From the NCBI GenBank assembly GCA_014381795.1, contig JACNKY010000311.1, forward strand, positions 1-6,274: a stretch of 6,274 nt of DNA. The letters are read 5' to 3'. The notes below the pieces were generated by a model. The model searched no databases. It was given only the letters and a program-made list of their open reading frames with translations, and was not told the origin of the DNA. Origin of the DNA: Pseudomonadota bacterium. GTDB lineage: Bacteria > SAR324 > NAC60-12. Numbering within the stretch: position 1 is the stretch's first letter; each line of letters begins with the position of its first letter. Below are positions 1 to 5,200 of this stretch, in pieces. A program made the translations under genes and the position numbers.

Positions 1-1
1 C

Positions 2-304
2 CTCGCACTGGGCCTGACCTCCGCCGCCTTGACTGAGGGTATCGTTAATAAGTATACTGCAGGGGAGCCGTTGAATCAGGATTTGTATTCTATGAGCGAA
101 GACGAAATTTTAAAATCTGGCACACAAAGGCTTCCACGTAATTTACTTGAAGCGATTGAAATACTGCGCTCCGATGAGCTTGCCAGAACTACACGTGGAG
201 ACACAATGCTGAACTCGTATCTTCATTACAAAACGGATGAATGGGAGCGTTACCATCAGGCGGTTACCGATTGGGAAGTAGAAGAGTATTTGAGGTTGTA
301 CTGA
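2..304 (+). CDS. Glutamine synthetase family protein, C-terminal part (5' end outside window)
   Basis: This is the last 100 codons of a GS-fold ATP-dependent ligase; the frame is open from base 2 and ends at TGA 302-304. The C-terminal layout is typical of the family: an alanine/leucine-rich helix leading to a G-I-x-N-K segment, a G-E-P-L-N loop, then the R-L-P-R-N-L-x-E-A-I element and a final helix ending E-W-E-R-Y-H-x-A-V-T-D-W-E. The W-E-R-Y-H ending resembles GS-like gamma-glutamyl-amine ligases (PuuA-type and relatives) more than the housekeeping GlnA, because the tyrosine-containing adenylylation loop of GlnA is not seen in this part. The catalytic residues lie upstream of the window, so substrate cannot be judged. 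It is clearly a different paralogue from the gmaS gene at 2232, whose C-terminus shares only the general pattern. Family assignment is firm; function (ammonia, putrescine or another amine) is open. Confidence 0.85.
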   Translation, partial: LALGLTSAALTEGIVNKYTAGEPLNQDLYSMSEDEILKSGTQRLPRNLLEAIEILRSDELARTTRGDTMLNSYLHYKTDEWERYHQAVTDWEVEEYLRLY

Positions 305-316
305 TTGAACCGGAGC

Positions 317-338
317 GTTGTCAACAATATTGATCAAT
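317..338. repeat. Two small adjacent palindromes downstream of the GS gene
   Basis: GTTGTCAAC (317-325) and the perfect 10-base palindrome ATTGATCAAT (329-338) lie next to each other shortly after the GS stop codon. They are seen directly. Palindromes of this size occur often by chance, so an operator role is only a possibility. Confidence 0.3.
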
Positions 339-377
339 TCAGCCAGGGAGCCACGCCGGATATGAAACCAGTTTGCT

Positions 378-412
378 GGAATTATTGGAGCAGGAATGAT
401 TCAATAATTACC
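378..412. repeat. Inverted repeat with 8-base perfect arms
   Basis: AATTATTG at 380-387 is exactly complementary to CAATAATT at 402-409, with a 14-base loop. Flanking GG (378-379) and CC (411-412) can add two pairs across a one-base bulge. It lies about 75 bases after the GS stop codon. No T-run follows (the next bases are CCGACTCTTC), so it is not a standard intrinsic terminator. It could be a 3'-end mRNA structure or a protein-binding site. Confidence 0.4.
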
Positions 413-491
413 GACTCTTCAGAATAATCTTGAGCGAGTTTGTACCTCCTGAGCCAGCAATATGCGGGGGGTGTAGAGAGTTGTCGATACT

Positions 492-510
492 TTTTAAAAT
501 AATTTTAAAA
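492..510. repeat. 19-base AT-only palindrome directly before the MetX-like gene
   Basis: TTTTAAAAT (492-500) and its exact reverse complement ATTTTAAAA (502-510) are separated by a single A and end 6 bases before ATG 517. TAAAAT at 495-500 matches the sigma70 -10 consensus at 5 of 6 bases, but the hexamer 17 bases upstream (TGTAGA) is a poor -35. The element could be a promoter core, an operator, or simply AT-rich upstream DNA. It supports the start at 517, because the upstream extension of the frame would have to encode the palindrome as a lysine/isoleucine-rich stretch that homologues of this family do not need. Confidence 0.45.
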
Positions 511-516
511 GATTTA

Positions 517-1539
517 ATGCAATCATCGCTAAAATATTTTCAACTTGGAGACATCAAATTGCTTTCCGGAAAAGTTCTTCCGGATGCGGTGTTGGCTTAC
601 ACCACCAGCGGGGAGTTGAGTCCGAACAAAGACAATGTGGTTCTCTTACCAACGTTTTACACAGGAAGTCACATCCGCAATGAAGGATTTTTCGGTGCCG
701 AACGAGCCATTGATCCCGCACGGCATTTCATAATTTCAGTCAATATGTTCGGTAACGGATTTTCTACTTCTCCGAGCAACGCTGCAGATTCGGTGAGAGG
801 TTCTCACTTTCCAGACATTTCGCTCTACGACAACGTGTTTTGCCAGCATCGTCTATTAACCGAAAAATTAGGCATCGAGCGTATCCGACTCGTTGCGGGT
901 TGGTCGATGGCAGGGTGTCAAGCCTATCACTGGGCTGCGCAGTTTCCGGAAATGGTCGAGACGATTCTGCCTTTTTGTGCGTCAGCCAGAACGTCACCCC
1001 ACAATTTTGTCTTTTTGGAAGGCGTTAAAGCCGCACTCACTGCGGATCAAAGTTGGAATGAGGGTAATTACACTTCACCGCCGGAATCCGGTCTAAAAGC
1101 GTTTGGGCGAGTCTACGCGGGTTGGGCTTTTTCCCAAAGCTTTTACCGTGAAGGTCTTTTCAGAAATTTAGGTTTTGAAACTGTGGAAGATTTGTTACAG
1201 GATTGGGAGAAGGATCATTTAAATTGGGACGCAAATAATCTTTTGGCCAAACTACGGACATGGCAAACAGCTGACATCAGTACAAATCCGATTTACGGTA
1301 GTGCTTTTCAACTTGCACTCGGTGCGATTCAGGCTAAAACTATTGTCATTGCCTGCAGTTCGGATTTGTACTTTCCTCCGGAAGATAACAAGATCGAGGT
1401 GCAAGAAATGCGAAACGCAGAATTAAGAATCTACGATTCGCCATGGGGGCACTGTGTTGCTTCTCCGGGGAACGACCCCAAATTTACCCGTTTTCTTGAT
1501 TCTGCAATTGCAGAGCTTCTGGAAACGGATTTTTGCTGA
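517..1539 (+). CDS. MetX-like alpha/beta-fold hydrolase (homoserine O-acetyltransferase family, non-canonical branch)
   Basis: A 340-residue cytoplasmic alpha/beta-hydrolase of the homoserine O-acetyltransferase-like group. It has the whole family pattern: an N-terminal Y-F-x-L-G-D strand, P-x-x-x-x-x-Y-T-T-S-G, the M-F-G-N-G-F-S-x-S-P-S-N segment, a nucleophile elbow G-W-S-M-A-G with Ser130, the A-R-T-S-P-H-N-F-V-F-L-E-G lid region, Asp283 in D-L-Y-F-P-P-E-D, and His312 in W-G-H. The triad is therefore intact. Genuine MetX enzymes usually carry G-G-S-M-G-G at the elbow; the G-W-S-M form marks the group usually annotated only as 'alpha/beta fold hydrolase', so acyl transfer to homoserine should not be assumed. 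The frame runs back to a TTG at 430, but ATG 517 is preferred because homologues begin just before Y-F-x-L-G and because an AT palindrome lies directly upstream; no strong ribosome site is seen at either. TTG 481, after a G-rich stretch, is a third option. The cupin gene follows 51 bases later and may be co-transcribed. Confidence 0.85.
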   Translation: MQSSLKYFQLGDIKLLSGKVLPDAVLAYTTSGELSPNKDNVVLLPTFYTGSHIRNEGFFGAERAIDPARHFIISVNMFGNGFSTSPSNAADSVRGSHFPDISLYDNVFCQHRLLTEKLGIERIRLVAGWSMAGCQAYHWAAQFPEMVETILPFCASARTSPHNFVFLEGVKAALTADQSWNEGNYTSPPESGLKAFGRVYAGWAFSQSFYREGLFRNLGFETVEDLLQDWEKDHLNWDANNLLAKLRTWQTADISTNPIYGSAFQLALGAIQAKTIVIACSSDLYFPPEDNKIEVQEMRNAELRIYDSPWGHCVASPGNDPKFTRFLDSAIAELLETDFC

Positions 1540-1570
1540 TGACTGTTAAAATGTCATCACAATAATTTTT
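1537..1570 (+). terminator. Weak hairpin at the end of the MetX-like gene, possible attenuator
   Basis: TGATGAC (1537-1543) pairs perfectly with GTCATCA (1553-1559) around a 9-base loop, and the left arm includes the TGA stop codon itself. The sequence CAATAATTTTT follows. Seven pairs with few G-C bases and an interrupted T-run make this a weak intrinsic terminator at best; it could reduce read-through into the cupin gene or protect the mRNA 3' end. Confidence 0.3.
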
Positions 1571-1580
1571 AACCCTGATT

Positions 1581-1586
1581 AAGGAA
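1581..1586 (+). promoter_or_regulatory. Ribosome binding site of the cupin gene
   Basis: AAGGAA lies 4 bases before ATG 1591. It is one of the clearest Shine-Dalgarno-like sites in the window, though the spacing is short, and it fixes the cupin start. Confidence 0.65.
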
Positions 1587-1590
1587 CATT

Positions 1591-1977
1591 ATGACAAAAC
1601 CAACTGTATTCAAACGAGCCGACATTCAGCACCGCAAAGACGGACTAGAAGACGGTGGAACGTACATCAAACCTTTGGTGACCACGAAGAACAGCGAAAG
1701 CATGGCTGGTGGAATTAACTTTCTGAAAAAAGTTTCCATCCCCTGGGATTTAACATGTGACGAAATCATCTATTGCCACGAAGGAAATTTTCGTTTGATG
1801 TGTGATGGGGAGGCCTACAATCTTAGTCCCGGTGACATGATGTTCGTTCCAAAAGATAATCATATTGCTTACGAAACTGACGATGAGTGCAGCATCTTCT
1901 ATGCAGCATATCCTGTCAACTGGAAGCAACTGGCTGGTTTGACAGAAGTTCCTGGCATTGACCCTGAAGATATGTAA
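1591..1977 (+). CDS. Small EutQ-like cupin-domain protein
   Basis: A 128-residue single-domain cupin. Residues about 40-110 form the beta-barrel core. The D-E-I-I-Y-C-H-E-G segment (57-65), followed by the D-G-E-x-Y-x-L-x-P-G-D-M-M-F-V-P pattern (72-87), resembles the cupin half of ethanolamine utilisation protein EutQ and its many small stand-alone relatives. The usual cupin motif 1 pair H-x-H is missing: its place is taken by D57/E58 and the H63-E64 of the C-H-E-G turn. In motif 2, His91 in P-K-D-N-H is the only typical ligand kept. A classical 3-His/1-Glu metal site is therefore unlikely, which argues against a dioxygenase; a small-molecule binding, isomerase or accessory role is possible. 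There is no signal peptide, so it is probably cytoplasmic. It lies between the MetX-like hydrolase and gmaS, in a setting of GS-type amine ligases, but its substrate is unknown. Confidence 0.8.
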   Translation: MTKPTVFKRADIQHRKDGLEDGGTYIKPLVTTKNSESMAGGINFLKKVSIPWDLTCDEIIYCHEGNFRLMCDGEAYNLSPGDMMFVPKDNHIAYETDDECSIFYAAYPVNWKQLAGLTEVPGIDPEDM

Positions 1978-2060
1978 GTCAAAGTATTATTCTTAAGTCT
2001 TAGCAGGAAAAAAACTCGGCGATTAAAATCAGCACAATTGCAGAGATCAAGTAATGCTCC

Positions 2061-2077
2061 AGTCAGAGCAACTGACT
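2061..2077. repeat. Short inverted repeat overlapping the predicted -35 box
   Basis: AGTCAG (2061-2066) and CTGACT (2072-2077) are exact reverse complements around AGCAA. The right arm coincides with the predicted -35 hexamer of the gmaS promoter, so this could be a regulator site. As an RNA hairpin followed by T-rich sequence it could instead help end the cupin transcript. Six-base arms are short enough to arise by chance. Confidence 0.35.
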
Positions 2078-2100
2078 AAGCAAATTTATTATTTTATAAT
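2072..2100 (+). promoter_or_regulatory. Predicted sigma70-type promoter for gmaS-mgsABC
   Basis: A perfect TATAAT (2095-2100) lies exactly 17 bases after CTGACT (2072-2077), which matches TTGACA at 4 of 6 positions. It faces gmaS and sits in the largest non-coding gap of the window. Transcription would start near 2107, giving a leader of about 125 bases before ATG 2232. No GG-N10-GC sigma54 promoter was seen, although nitrogen genes often use one. Confidence 0.55.
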
Positions 2101-2168
2101 CCTGATAATTTTGCCGGAGAAACTTTGAGGATACAAGTTTAGAAGTTTGTGTAAGAATTAGCTATGCA

Positions 2169-2198
2169 CTAGGAATAACAAGTTATTTAGGCTTTTTT
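2169..2198 (+). terminator. Possible leader hairpin plus T6 upstream of gmaS
   Basis: Within the predicted gmaS leader, AATAA (2174-2178) pairs with TTATT (2183-2187) around CAAG. CTA (2169-2171) pairs with TAG (2188-2190) across a GG bulge. GC and six T's (2193-2198) follow, ending 33 bases before the gmaS start. The stem is almost all A-T and thermodynamically weak, so this is a tentative attenuator-like element. I see no match to the glutamine riboswitch consensus. Confidence 0.2.
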
Positions 2199-2220
2199 AG
2201 CTGACAATCATCAATAAGCA

Positions 2221-2226
2221 GAGAGG
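2221..2226 (+). promoter_or_regulatory. Ribosome binding site of gmaS
   Basis: GAGAGG lies 5 bases before ATG 2232, a clear Shine-Dalgarno-like match. It sets the gmaS start, which also fits the family N-terminus (short Lys/Glu-rich helix, then I-R-Y-F-L-I-S). Confidence 0.65.
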
Positions 2227-2231
2227 TATAA

Positions 2232-3539
2232 ATGAGTATCAGTCTTGCGGAAGCAGCAAAGGAAAAGGGTATACGATATTTTTTAATTAGTTTCACTGAC
2301 TTGTTTGGAGTAGTCAGGTCAAAATTAGTTCCTGCTACTGCGATAGCAGGCATGCAGAAAAACGGTGCTGGTTTCGCCGGCTTTGCTGCGCATCTTGACA
2401 TGACCCCTGCAGATTCAGACATGTTCGGGATTCCTGACGCCGATAGGCTGATACAGTTACCATGGAAACCGGAGGTAGGCTGGTTACCAAGTGATATTTA
2501 TCTTGGTGGAAAAATTGTGGCGCACGGTCCCCGCACTGTATTAAAACAAGTACTTGCTGATGCGGGAGAAAAAGGTTTTCAAGTGAAGACCGGAGTTGAG
2601 TGTGAATACTTTATATTGAATCCTGAAGGAACAGCGGTCGAGGATTCTGCAGATATTCAGGCCAAACCCTGTTACGATCAGCAGGCACTGATGCGGCGTT
2701 ATGATTTGATAACAGAAATTTGTGACCACATGGAAACTTTAGGATGGGGGCCATATCAAAATGATCACGAAGACGCGAACGGACAGTTTGAAATGAACTG
2801 GGATTATACTGAAGCATTGACAACTGCTGACCGCCACAGTTTTTTTAAGTATATGACAAGGACTGTTGCCGAAAGACACGGATTCAGAGCGACCTTCATG
2901 CCCAAGCCGATTGCGAGCTTAACCGGAAACGGTTGCCATGCTCATGTTTCGGTCTGGAGCAAAGACGGAAAGACGAATCTGATGGAAGATTCGCAGGGGG
3001 AACTTGGCCTCTCTAAGCTTGCGTATCATTTTATAGGGGGCTTGCTTGAACACGCTGAAAGTTTGGCCGCAATTACGAATCCTGTGGTAAACAGTTATAA
3101 GCGGATCAATGCACCTCGAACCACTTCTGGAGCAACATGGTCACCCAACACAGTTACCTATTCCGGAAACAACCGGACCCACATGATTCGAATTCCAGAC
3201 TCAGACCGTATTGAAGTCAGACTTGCCGATGGAGCTGCGAATCCTTATCTGCTGCAGGCGGTGCTGATCGGGGCAGGCTTATGGGGCGTAGAAAATAAAA
3301 CAGATCCCGGAAAGAGGCTTGATATTGACATGTATGCAGAGGGACATACGGTTAAGAATGCTCCCAGGCTTCCATTGAATATGCTGGATGCATTGAGAAC
3401 TTTTGAAAAAAATAAAACTATGCGTCTTATTCTTGGAGCAGAATTTGCTGATTCTTATGTCAAACTCAAGATGGAAGAGTGGAACAGTTATATGCAACAC
3501 TTTTCGGAATGGGAACGACAAAATGCTCTGGATGTATAA
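2232..3539 (+). CDS. gmaS: Gamma-glutamylmethylamide synthetase / type III glutamine synthetase-like ligase (GmaS/GlnT)
   Basis: A 435-residue GS-superfamily ligase, close to the family's usual length of about 435-445. It should make gamma-glutamylmethylamide from glutamate, methylamine and ATP in the cytoplasm, the first step of the NMG pathway. Residues 1-100 are the beta-grasp half, with the T-D-L-F-G-x-x-R-x-K-L-V-P segment and A-G-F-A-G-F-A-A. The catalytic half follows: metal-binding Glu123 and Glu125 (V-E-C-E-Y-F), Glu180 and Glu187 (N-D-H-E-D-A-N-G-Q-F-E), G-N-G-C-H-A-H (232-238), N-S-Y-K-R-I-N (287-293), N-N-R-T-H-M-I-R-I-P (313-322), and R-I-E-V-R-L-A-D-G-A-A-N-P-Y (326-339). The Asn-rich N-D-H-E-D-A-N-G-Q-F-E-M-N-W and A-P-R-T-x-S-G-A-T-W blocks are hallmarks of the GmaS/GlnT branch. 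It lacks the GlnA adenylylation loop. Position directly before mgsABC homologues supports the methylamine role. Some rhizobial relatives are called glnT, so real substrate preference (ammonia, methylamine or other small amines) is inferred. Confidence 0.9.
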   Translation: MSISLAEAAKEKGIRYFLISFTDLFGVVRSKLVPATAIAGMQKNGAGFAGFAAHLDMTPADSDMFGIPDADRLIQLPWKPEVGWLPSDIYLGGKIVAHGPRTVLKQVLADAGEKGFQVKTGVECEYFILNPEGTAVEDSADIQAKPCYDQQALMRRYDLITEICDHMETLGWGPYQNDHEDANGQFEMNWDYTEALTTADRHSFFKYMTRTVAERHGFRATFMPKPIASLTGNGCHAHVSVWSKDGKTNLMEDSQGELGLSKLAYHFIGGLLEHAESLAAITNPVVNSYKRINAPRTTSGATWSPNTVTYSGNNRTHMIRIPDSDRIEVRLADGAANPYLLQAVLIGAGLWGVENKTDPGKRLDIDMYAEGHTVKNAPRLPLNMLDALRTFEKNKTMRLILGAEFADSYVKLKMEEWNSYMQHFSEWERQNALDV

Positions 3540-3576
3540 AGTTTGAAAAGCATTATAATTGTTGAATTAATTAATA

Positions 3577-3594
3577 CTTTGTCATAACTCAAAG
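3577..3594. repeat. Minor inverted repeat in the gmaS-mgsA spacer
   Basis: CTTTG (3577-3581) and CAAAG (3590-3594) flank an 8-base loop in the 76-base spacer. The rest of the spacer is AT-rich, with TTAATTAA just upstream and an isolated TATAAT at 3554-3559 that lacks a good -35. The stem is too short for a terminator, so continuous transcription from gmaS into mgsA is likely. Confidence 0.2.
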
Positions 3595-3615
3595 ACTTAA
3601 CTAAATCGAAAAAAT

Positions 3616-4515
3616 ATGTGCGGAATTGTTGGTTTGTATTTGAAGAATGCTGAATTGCAATCCCAATTGGGAAGCATGTTTAAACCAATGCTGGTGGAAA
3701 TGAGTAGTCGAGGGCCGGATTCCGCAGGTGTTGCGATCTATCGTAATCCAGTTGAATCGAGTCAGATCAAATTCTCTTTGGCACACAGCAATCCTGGCTT
3801 TTTGTGGGAAACACTTGGAACAAATTTATCTGCCTCATTGAACTGTGAAGTCTCCACTTCAACAGTTGCCAGTCATTGCATACTTATCACTGATGCTGCT
3901 GAAACTGAAGTTATTTCCTGGCTGCAAACTAATTATCCTGAAGTACGAATTGTTGGTTCCGGTAAATCGATTGAAATTTTTAAGGAAGTCGGTCCACCAG
4001 AAATGGTATATGAACAATTCGATCTTGAAAAGGCTTCAGGAACTCACATGATTGGTCATACCAGAATGGCAACTGAAAGTGCCGTTACTACAGCAGGTTC
4101 ACATCCATTTGCAACTGGTGCAGATTTATGTCTTGTTCACAATGGCTCGCTCTCCAATCATAACCTTCTCCGTGTAAAACTTGAGCACGAAGGAATAACA
4201 TTTCAGACTGAGAATGATACTGAAGTTGCTGCTGCATACATGACATGGAAGATCCGTTCAGGAGCAACATTACGTCAGGCATTAGAGGATGGTATCAATG
4301 AACTTGACGGATTCTATACTTTCTGCATTGGTACTCAGGATGGATTTGCCGTTGTTCGTGACCCAATCGCCTGTAAACATGCTGTGATGGCAGAGACTGA
4401 CGACTGGGTAGCAATGGCCACAGAATTTCGTGCAATAGCACATTTACCTGGATCCGATCAGGCAAAAATCTGGGAACCCGAACCATCAACCATTTACATC
4501 TGGGGTGAACAATAG
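3616..4515 (+). CDS. mgsA: N-methylglutamate synthase subunit A, class II glutamine amidotransferase (MgsA/GlxB)
   Basis: A 299-residue Ntn-type amidotransferase, the subunit that should hydrolyse the gamma-glutamyl amide and pass the amine to the FMN subunit. The start is fixed by chemistry: Met1 is followed by Cys2-Gly-Ile-Val-Gly, and Cys2 becomes the N-terminal nucleophile after Met removal. Other class II landmarks are R-G-P-D-S-A-G (32-38), the glutamine-binding Arg150 in G-H-T-R-M-A-T-E-S, Asn176-Gly177 of the oxyanion hole in H-N-G-S, and Asp201 in E-N-D-T-E-V. All expected residues are present. The roughly 110-residue stretch between the second and third motifs is typical of the GlxB branch and absent from short amidotransferase domains. 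No Shine-Dalgarno sequence is seen (upstream bases are AAATCGAAAAAAT), unlike gmaS and the cupin, so translation may be weak or rely on A-rich upstream sequence. mgsB follows after one base. In NMG synthase this corresponds to the first domain of GltB as a separate protein. Confidence 0.9.
   Translation: MCGIVGLYLKNAELQSQLGSMFKPMLVEMSSRGPDSAGVAIYRNPVESSQIKFSLAHSNPGFLWETLGTNLSASLNCEVSTSTVASHCILITDAAETEVISWLQTNYPEVRIVGSGKSIEIFKEVGPPEMVYEQFDLEKASGTHMIGHTRMATESAVTTAGSHPFATGADLCLVHNGSLSNHNLLRVKLEHEGITFQTENDTEVAAAYMTWKIRSGATLRQALEDGINELDGFYTFCIGTQDGFAVVRDPIACKHAVMAETDDWVAMATEFRAIAHLPGSDQAKIWEPEPSTIYIWGEQ
4502..4508 (+). promoter_or_regulatory. Ribosome binding site of mgsB inside the mgsA 3' end
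   Basis: GGGGTGA lies 8 bases before ATG 4517 and within the last codons of mgsA. It favours ATG 4517 over the in-frame GTG at 4505, which is part of the site itself. The layout suggests translational coupling of mgsA and mgsB. Confidence 0.6.
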
Positions 4516-4516
4516 T

Positions 4517-5197
4517 ATGGATATTCTTGATCTAAAAGAAGTAGGAGTTCGTGGTGTGAATTCTGTTCTGCATGACTTAGAATTAAGCAGAAATAAATCT
4601 TACAGAATCGACAATCCAATGGGCCAGCATGCTATTGCCTGTGGTCTTGATGCTCAAATGCAAGTTCAGATTGAAGGGCATGTTGGTTTTTATTGTGGTG
4701 GCATGAATCAGCAGGCAGAAATAATGATAAAAGGACATGCAGGAGTCGGGGTTGCAGAGAACATGATGTCCGGCATGGTCCATGTTAGCGGAAATGCATC
4801 AGAGTCTGCAGGGGCAACTGCTCATGGAGGATTATTGGTGATAGAGGGCGATGCTTCATCACGCTGCGGAATCTCGATGAAAGGTGTGGACATTGTGGTT
4901 GGAGGATCTGTTGGCCACATGTCTGCATTTATGGCGCAAAGTGGAAACCTGGTGATTTGCGGTGATGCAGGTGATGCTTTGGGAGACTCAATTTACGAAG
5001 CGATTTTATACGTACGGGGCGAAGTCGCAAGTTTGGGGGCGGATTGTATTGAAAAAGAAATGAGAGCTGAACACATGCTAAAACTTAAAGAAATTCTTGA
5101 GATTTCATCTTTAAAGGCTGATCCAACTGAATTCCGTAGATATGGTTCTGCCCGTACTCTTTATAATTTTGATATTGACAACGCTGACGCATATTAA
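4517..5197 (+). CDS. mgsB: N-methylglutamate synthase subunit B, GXGXG beta-helix protein (MgsB/GlxC)
   Basis: A 226-residue protein homologous to the C-terminal GXGXG domain of the glutamate synthase large subunit, and the second subunit of NMG synthase. The middle (about residues 50-170) shows the right-handed beta-helix repeat of roughly 18-20 residues, each turn holding glycine-containing steps such as G-H-V-G-F-Y-C-G-G-M, K-G-H-A-G-V-G, S-G-N-A-S-E-S-A-G, E-G-D-A-S-S-R-C-G, G-G-S-V-G-H-M and C-G-D-A-G-D-A-L-G-D. In glutamate synthase this domain is structural and holds the other domains together; no catalytic residues are expected. The tail contains a helix with E-M-R-A-E-H and a final R-Y-G-S-A-R-x-L-Y-N-F segment, typical of GlxC. 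The start is taken at ATG 4517, one base after the mgsA stop; an upstream in-frame GTG at 4505 would overlap mgsA and add four residues. The stop lies 3 bases before mgsC, so tight co-translation of the subunits is likely. Confidence 0.88.
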   Translation: MDILDLKEVGVRGVNSVLHDLELSRNKSYRIDNPMGQHAIACGLDAQMQVQIEGHVGFYCGGMNQQAEIMIKGHAGVGVAENMMSGMVHVSGNASESAGATAHGGLLVIEGDASSRCGISMKGVDIVVGGSVGHMSAFMAQSGNLVICGDAGDALGDSIYEAILYVRGEVASLGADCIEKEMRAEHMLKLKEILEISSLKADPTEFRRYGSARTLYNFDIDNADAY

Positions 5198-5200
5198 TTT

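Noticed and set aside
305..427. Open frame directly after the GS stop codon, 40 codons to TAA 425-427
   Set aside because: The only early start is the TTG immediately after the stop, no ribosome site is seen, and the translated sequence resembles no family I know. A second frame gives a short acidic tail ending near 398 that looks protein-like, but it is closed by a stop about 20 codons upstream. Not enough for a gene or pseudogene call.
430..516. TTG-initiated N-terminal extension of the MetX-like protein (29 extra residues)
   Set aside because: The extension carries a Cys/Gly/Pro-rich stretch and a Lys/Ile stretch encoded by a palindrome, lacks a ribosome site at 430, and the family begins near the Y-F-x-L-G strand. 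ATG 517 was preferred.
840..1096. Overlapping + and - strand open frames inside the MetX-like gene
   Set aside because: They lie in other frames of a well-supported coding region, have no recognisable motifs and no ribosome sites.
1939..1990. TTGACA/TTGACC with TATTAT near the cupin 3' end as a promoter
   Set aside because: Spacing between the boxes is 21 bases or more and the -35 boxes lie in coding sequence; the pair at 2072-2100 is much better.
2101..2231. Glutamine riboswitch or other known amino-acid riboswitch upstream of gmaS
   Set aside because: No conserved glutamine-aptamer core was recognised by eye; the only structure is one weak A-T hairpin.
3531..3559. Separate promoter for mgsA using TATAAT at 3554-3559
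   Set aside because: The hexamers at 16-19 bases upstream (for example GATGTA) do not resemble TTGACA, so an internal promoter is not supported.
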